This document shows, piece after piece, positions 51,350-54,148 of a stretch of 54,148 bases of DNA. This DNA comes from Flavobacteriales bacterium UBA7878 (GTDB lineage Bacteria > Bacteroidota > Bacteroidia > Flavobacteriales > Schleiferiaceae). The stretch spans positions 1 to 54,148 of the forward strand of contig DLRW01000069.1 in assembly GCA_002501205.1 (NCBI GenBank), read 5' to 3'. Each line of letters starts with the position of its first letter. Position 1 is the first letter of the stretch. The position numbers were made by a program, and so were the translations under genes. Under the pieces are notes generated by a model, which ran no database searches, was not told where the DNA came from, and was given only the letters and a program-made list of their open reading frames with translations.

Positions 51350-52792
51350 ATGGATCAAAAAGCGCCTCTCGGACTCGCCCTCATCCCCATTCTCTTTCTT
51401 ATCAGTCTACTGGCTATAAATGTGCTGGGTGTTTTTGGCGATTCTGCATTGGACGGATCCAACCAAATGATCCTGATCCTCAGTGGCGCCGTGGCCGGCT
51501 TGATTGGCATTTTACGCGGTACCAGTTTCGATGATCTTATTGAAGGCATTGCACATTCGATAAAATCCACCACCGGAGCCTTAATAATCCTCTTGTTGAT
51601 TGGCTCCCTCGCTGGCGCCTGGATGATTAGCGGGGTTATTCCGGCTATGATTTATTACGGTTTAAAGATTCTGAGTCCCGGAATTTTCCTTCCCGCCACT
51701 GCCATTATCTGTGCCTTAATCTCCCTGGCTACCGGCAGTAGTTGGGGTACCAGTGCTACGGTAGGTATTGCCCTGATTGGGATTGGTCAGGCCTTGGGGA
51801 TGAATGAAGCCATGGTAGCTGGGGCGGTAGTTTCCGGTGCTTATTTTGGCGATAAACTCTCTCCCCTTTCCGATACTACCAATTTGGCGCCCGCCATGGC
51901 CGGTACTGATCTCTTTACCCATATCAAGTACATGCTTTATACCACTATTCCATCCTTCGCCATTGCCCTGATTGCCTTTGCTATTATGGGTTTTATGCAA
52001 GATGGACAGGGTAGCATAGCCGAAATTGATCCCCTTTTACTGGAACTGGAGCAAACCTTTAATTTGAGTCCCTGGCTCTTTCTGGTACCAGCCTTAGTTA
52101 TTGTTTTAATCGTGCGTAAAATGCCGGCCCTCCCCGCTATCCTAATTGGTGCCTTAGCTGGCCTACTGGCTGCATTAATATTCCAATACGATTTACTAGT
52201 GTCTCTGGCCGATTCCAATAGCGCTAAAGAGATCTATAAAATTCTAATGAATGCTTTAACTGTAGATGTGAGTATTCCTGCCGAACATTCCATTTTGGTG
52301 GAACTTCTAAATTCATCGGGCATGGCGGGTATGCTTAATACCGTTTGGTTGATTATTGCCGCTATGATCTTTGGTGGTGCCATGGAGGCCTGTGGTTTTT
52401 TACAGAGTTTATCGGCTGCCCTATTACGCTTGGCCAAAGGGGTATTCTCCCTTATTGCCACCACCTTCGCGACCAGCTTTGTGGTGAATTTTACGGCCAG
52501 CGATCAATACCTGGCCATTGTAATCCCCGGTCGCATGTATGCCGATGCTTATAAAAAACAAGGCTTAGCGCCCGAAAATCTCAGTCGGACCCTGGAAGAC
52601 AGTGGCACGGTAACCTCGGTTCTTATTCCCTGGAATACCTGTGGTGCCTATCAAAGTGGCGTTTTAGGAGTAGATACCGCGGCCTATGCGCCTTATGCGG
52701 TCTTCAATTACCTTAGCCCCATTATGACCTTAATTGTCGCGGGTATAGGATATAAGATTCGTCGCTTGGTAGCGCCTAAAGAGGCGGTTTAA
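51350..52792 (+). CDS. NhaC-type Na+/H+ antiporter
   Basis: 480 residues, about 12 TM helices, with landmarks LATGSSWGTSATVG (~123-136) and YFGDKLSPLSDTTNLAPAM (~165-183), which are the conserved Na+-site segments of the NhaC family. It is likely to exchange Na+ for H+ at the inner membrane, important for a marine cell. A single gene between the maf terminator and the convergent small gene, which it overlaps by 4 bases at the stop (TTAA). Confidence 0.9.
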   Translation: MDQKAPLGLALIPILFLISLLAINVLGVFGDSALDGSNQMILILSGAVAGLIGILRGTSFDDLIEGIAHSIKSTTGALIILLLIGSLAGAWMISGVIPAMIYYGLKILSPGIFLPATAIICALISLATGSSWGTSATVGIALIGIGQALGMNEAMVAGAVVSGAYFGDKLSPLSDTTNLAPAMAGTDLFTHIKYMLYTTIPSFAIALIAFAIMGFMQDGQGSIAEIDPLLLELEQTFNLSPWLFLVPALVIVLIVRKMPALPAILIGALAGLLAALIFQYDLLVSLADSNSAKEIYKILMNALTVDVSIPAEHSILVELLNSSGMAGMLNTVWLIIAAMIFGGAMEACGFLQSLSAALLRLAKGVFSLIATTFATSFVVNFTASDQYLAIVIPGRMYADAYKKQGLAPENLSRTLEDSGTVTSVLIPWNTCGAYQSGVLGVDTAAYAPYAVFNYLSPIMTLIVAGIGYKIRRLVAPKEAV

Positions 52793-52929
52793 AAATCGCT
52801 TACCGATACAATTATATTCTTATAGATTTCGAGCTCAATCCCACATTCATGGTCATGACAATGGGGGCACTCAAAGCTATGGTCTATTTCTGAGTAAATG
52901 GTGTATTTCCGTATTCCGCTAATAATCAT
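52789..52929 (-). CDS. Tiny Cys/His-rich protein, possible zinc-binding
   Basis: 46 codons from ATG 52929. The middle reads SFECPHCHDHECGIELEIY, with three Cys and three His in nine residues, a knuckle-like pattern for a structural Zn site. The size and dense overlap with NhaC (4 bases) argue that it is a real gene, though it is not conserved in any family I can name. A short-ORF prediction of this size by chance cannot be excluded. Confidence 0.5.
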   Translation of the reverse strand: MIISGIRKYTIYSEIDHSFECPHCHDHECGIELEIYKNIIVSVSDF

Positions 52930-52961
52930 TGGTATCCTGTTTTGATTTTGTGCTTGTTCTC

Positions 52962-53618
52962 TTATTTATGACCGATAACTAAAGTATTGGTTTCCATCAC
53001 CTTCTCCATTCGCGTCCAATGCAAATCGCCAGCTGCTTGCAGGGCATGGTAAAATTCATATTCCACTGCTTCCGGTTTTAATTGAATGCCCAGATTAATC
53101 AAAATTTGGCCTTGGCTACTGAGTCCTTTTAAAAGCAATTGAGCCCAGTTAGCTGTTAGAAATTGAGCGGGTATATGCCGATCGATAAAAAGATCACAAA
53201 TCACTAAATCGAAGGTCTTTTGGTTTTGCTGCATAAAGGCCAGGGCATCCGCCTGATGTATCTTAAGCCTGGCATCCGCACAAATGCCAAATTCGCGGCA
53301 AGCAATAGCAATAGCCACAGGATCGAGCTCCACCGCTTCAATCTCGCCTTGAAAATCAAATTTTGCCCGCAAGGATTCTATTAGGCTCCCTCCTCCTAAA
53401 CCTAAAAGCAATACGCTATTAACCTTAGCCATATCGATAGGCTCCAGACCTTTTTCGAGGATTTCCTGCAAAGAACCAAAGGAATAATTCGCTTCCGGAG
53501 AATCGAGCATCACCTGCCCATCGATATAGTTAATTTCCAGTCTACCGCTTAATTCAGAGGGATAGCTTTTACGCAGGGGCCAAAGAAAGCTCAACCAATA
53601 TCTCCAATTCTTCTTCAT
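52962..53618 (-). CDS. Spermidine-synthase-like methyltransferase-fold protein
   Basis: 218 residues, cytoplasmic. The Rossmann-like GLGGGSLIESL motif (~73-83), the acidic end of strand 2 (IEAVELDPVAIAIA), the HQADALAFM segment and DLVICDLF are those of the SpeE/fused methyltransferase superfamily. The catalytic Asp of true spermidine synthases is not evident, so it may be an inactive or different enzyme. It lies 11 bases downstream of the binding-protein gene. Confidence 0.8.
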   Translation of the reverse strand: MKKNWRYWLSFLWPLRKSYPSELSGRLEINYIDGQVMLDSPEANYSFGSLQEILEKGLEPIDMAKVNSVLLLGLGGGSLIESLRAKFDFQGEIEAVELDPVAIAIACREFGICADARLKIHQADALAFMQQNQKTFDLVICDLFIDRHIPAQFLTANWAQLLLKGLSSQGQILINLGIQLKPEAVEYEFYHALQAAGDLHWTRMEKVMETNTLVIGHK

Positions 53619-53629
53619 GGATAGAAATA

Positions 53630-54148
53630 TCAGGGCCTCCCTTTTCGCACTCGGGTCAAGTCTAATAGGTTGAGGGCATTGCCTCCCAAACCTTCAATGC
53701 TATTGGGGTAAAAGCGTAATACCTGATCGTAGTAAAGGGGGATAACGGGTGCATCCGCCATCACCAGCGAGTCCATTTGCTGATAAAGTTTTAAGCGTAG
53801 GCTATCATTGGCAGTGCGTGAAGCGGCTTCGTATAGTGAATCGAAAGCCGTACTGCTATAACGACTGTAATTTGGTCCATTGGGTGCCTGATTAGGACTG
53901 TAAAAAAGCGAGAGGTAGTTTTCCGCATCGGGATAGTCAGCTATCCAGCTGGCGCGGAAGAATGGACTCTTACCGGTAGCCATCGCCTGCCTTAAGGTAC
54001 TGGGCGGATTTAGCTCTACTTTAATCCGAATCCCACTTTTGGCTGCTTCCCCTTGCAGGTATTCACATAAATCCAAATAGGAGCTATTGGTTTGCAATCG
54101 CAATTCGGGTAATCCTTTGCCTCCGGGAAAACCCGCCGCTGCCAATAA
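53630..54148 (-). CDS. OppA-family ABC transporter substrate-binding protein, 5' end outside window
   Basis: The frame is open from 54148 to a TGA at 53630-53632, giving the last ~172 residues; the signal peptide and most of the protein are missing. The visible part has the SBP family 5 hallmarks: LQTNSSYLDLCEYLQGEAAKS, then FFRASWIADYPDAENYLSLF, then APVIPLYYDQVLRFY. It binds peptides or related ligands for an ABC importer. The transporter genes are beyond the window. Followed after 11 bases by the methyltransferase-like gene. Confidence 0.85.
   Translation of the reverse strand, partial: LLAAAGFPGGKGLPELRLQTNSSYLDLCEYLQGEAAKSGIRIKVELNPPSTLRQAMATGKSPFFRASWIADYPDAENYLSLFYSPNQAPNGPNYSRYSSTAFDSLYEAASRTANDSLRLKLYQQMDSLVMADAPVIPLYYDQVLRFYPNSIEGLGGNALNLLDLTRVRKGRP

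Overview
The window is chromosomal DNA of a Bacteroidota bacterium, most likely a marine or aquatic member of the Flavobacteriales. The reasons are: two proteins with type IX secretion (T9SS) C-terminal domains (type A at 2888-4261, type B at 46527-48467); an S46 dipeptidyl-peptidase; perfect TAnnTTTG (-7) promoter boxes; frequent TTG starts with little Shine-Dalgarno signal; and a gene order (LptD / amidase / MlaD / Fe-S protein / CCG protein; DUF2520 / KdsC-like / UbiA / Maf) that I recall from flavobacterial genomes. I cannot name the genus. No rRNA, tRNA, IS element, CRISPR array or phage gene was seen.

Layout. 0-4.3 kb (minus): a tightly packed run with the citrulline hydrolase CtlX, a small ABM-fold protein, two DinB-fold proteins and a LamG T9SS cargo protein. 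4.3-8.9 kb (minus): an S46 peptidase of DPP11 type and a membrane-anchored parvulin foldase (PpiD/SurA-like), each with an intrinsic terminator. 9.0-10.9 kb (plus): an overlapping pair, a coiled-coil protein and a protein with a predicted small sensor domain. 10.9-14.5 kb: a divergent cluster of cysteine dioxygenase against a cysteine-sulfinate/glutamate-type PLP decarboxylase and a Na+/solute symporter, a probable cysteine-to-hypotaurine route. 14.5-23.2 kb: LptD divergent from an envelope and electron-transfer operon. 23.2-25.6 kb (minus): MtaB (tRNA methylthiotransferase), a small protein and an inositol-monophosphatase-type enzyme.

25.7-39.5 kb is different in character. It is visibly more AT-rich, loosely packed and full of unrecognised genes. 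The first part (25.8-33.8 kb) holds small secreted proteins and lipoproteins plus a few cytoplasmic orphans. It is followed by about 0.8 kb without a gene. The second part (34.6-39.4 kb, minus) is a gene block of an AAA+/STAND-like ATPase, a WbqC-family protein, an alpha/beta hydrolase, a membrane-anchored PLD-like protein and an AlbA_2 (Schlafen-type) protein broken by a single in-frame TAA. This block is the best candidate here for an undescribed system, although its function is unknown.

39.7-54.1 kb returns to compact core-like genes: a thiol-type glutathione peroxidase, a PIG-L deacetylase, the cytochrome c maturation operon ccmB-C-D-E-F (with a Cys-type CcmE), a large T9SS type-B protein, the overlapping DUF2520 / KdsC-like / UbiA / Maf operon, an NhaC antiporter, a tiny Cys/His-rich protein, a spermidine-synthase-like methyltransferase-fold protein and the C-terminal part of an OppA-type binding protein. 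Four of the six convergent gene pairs in the window overlap by exactly 4 bases through shared stop codons.
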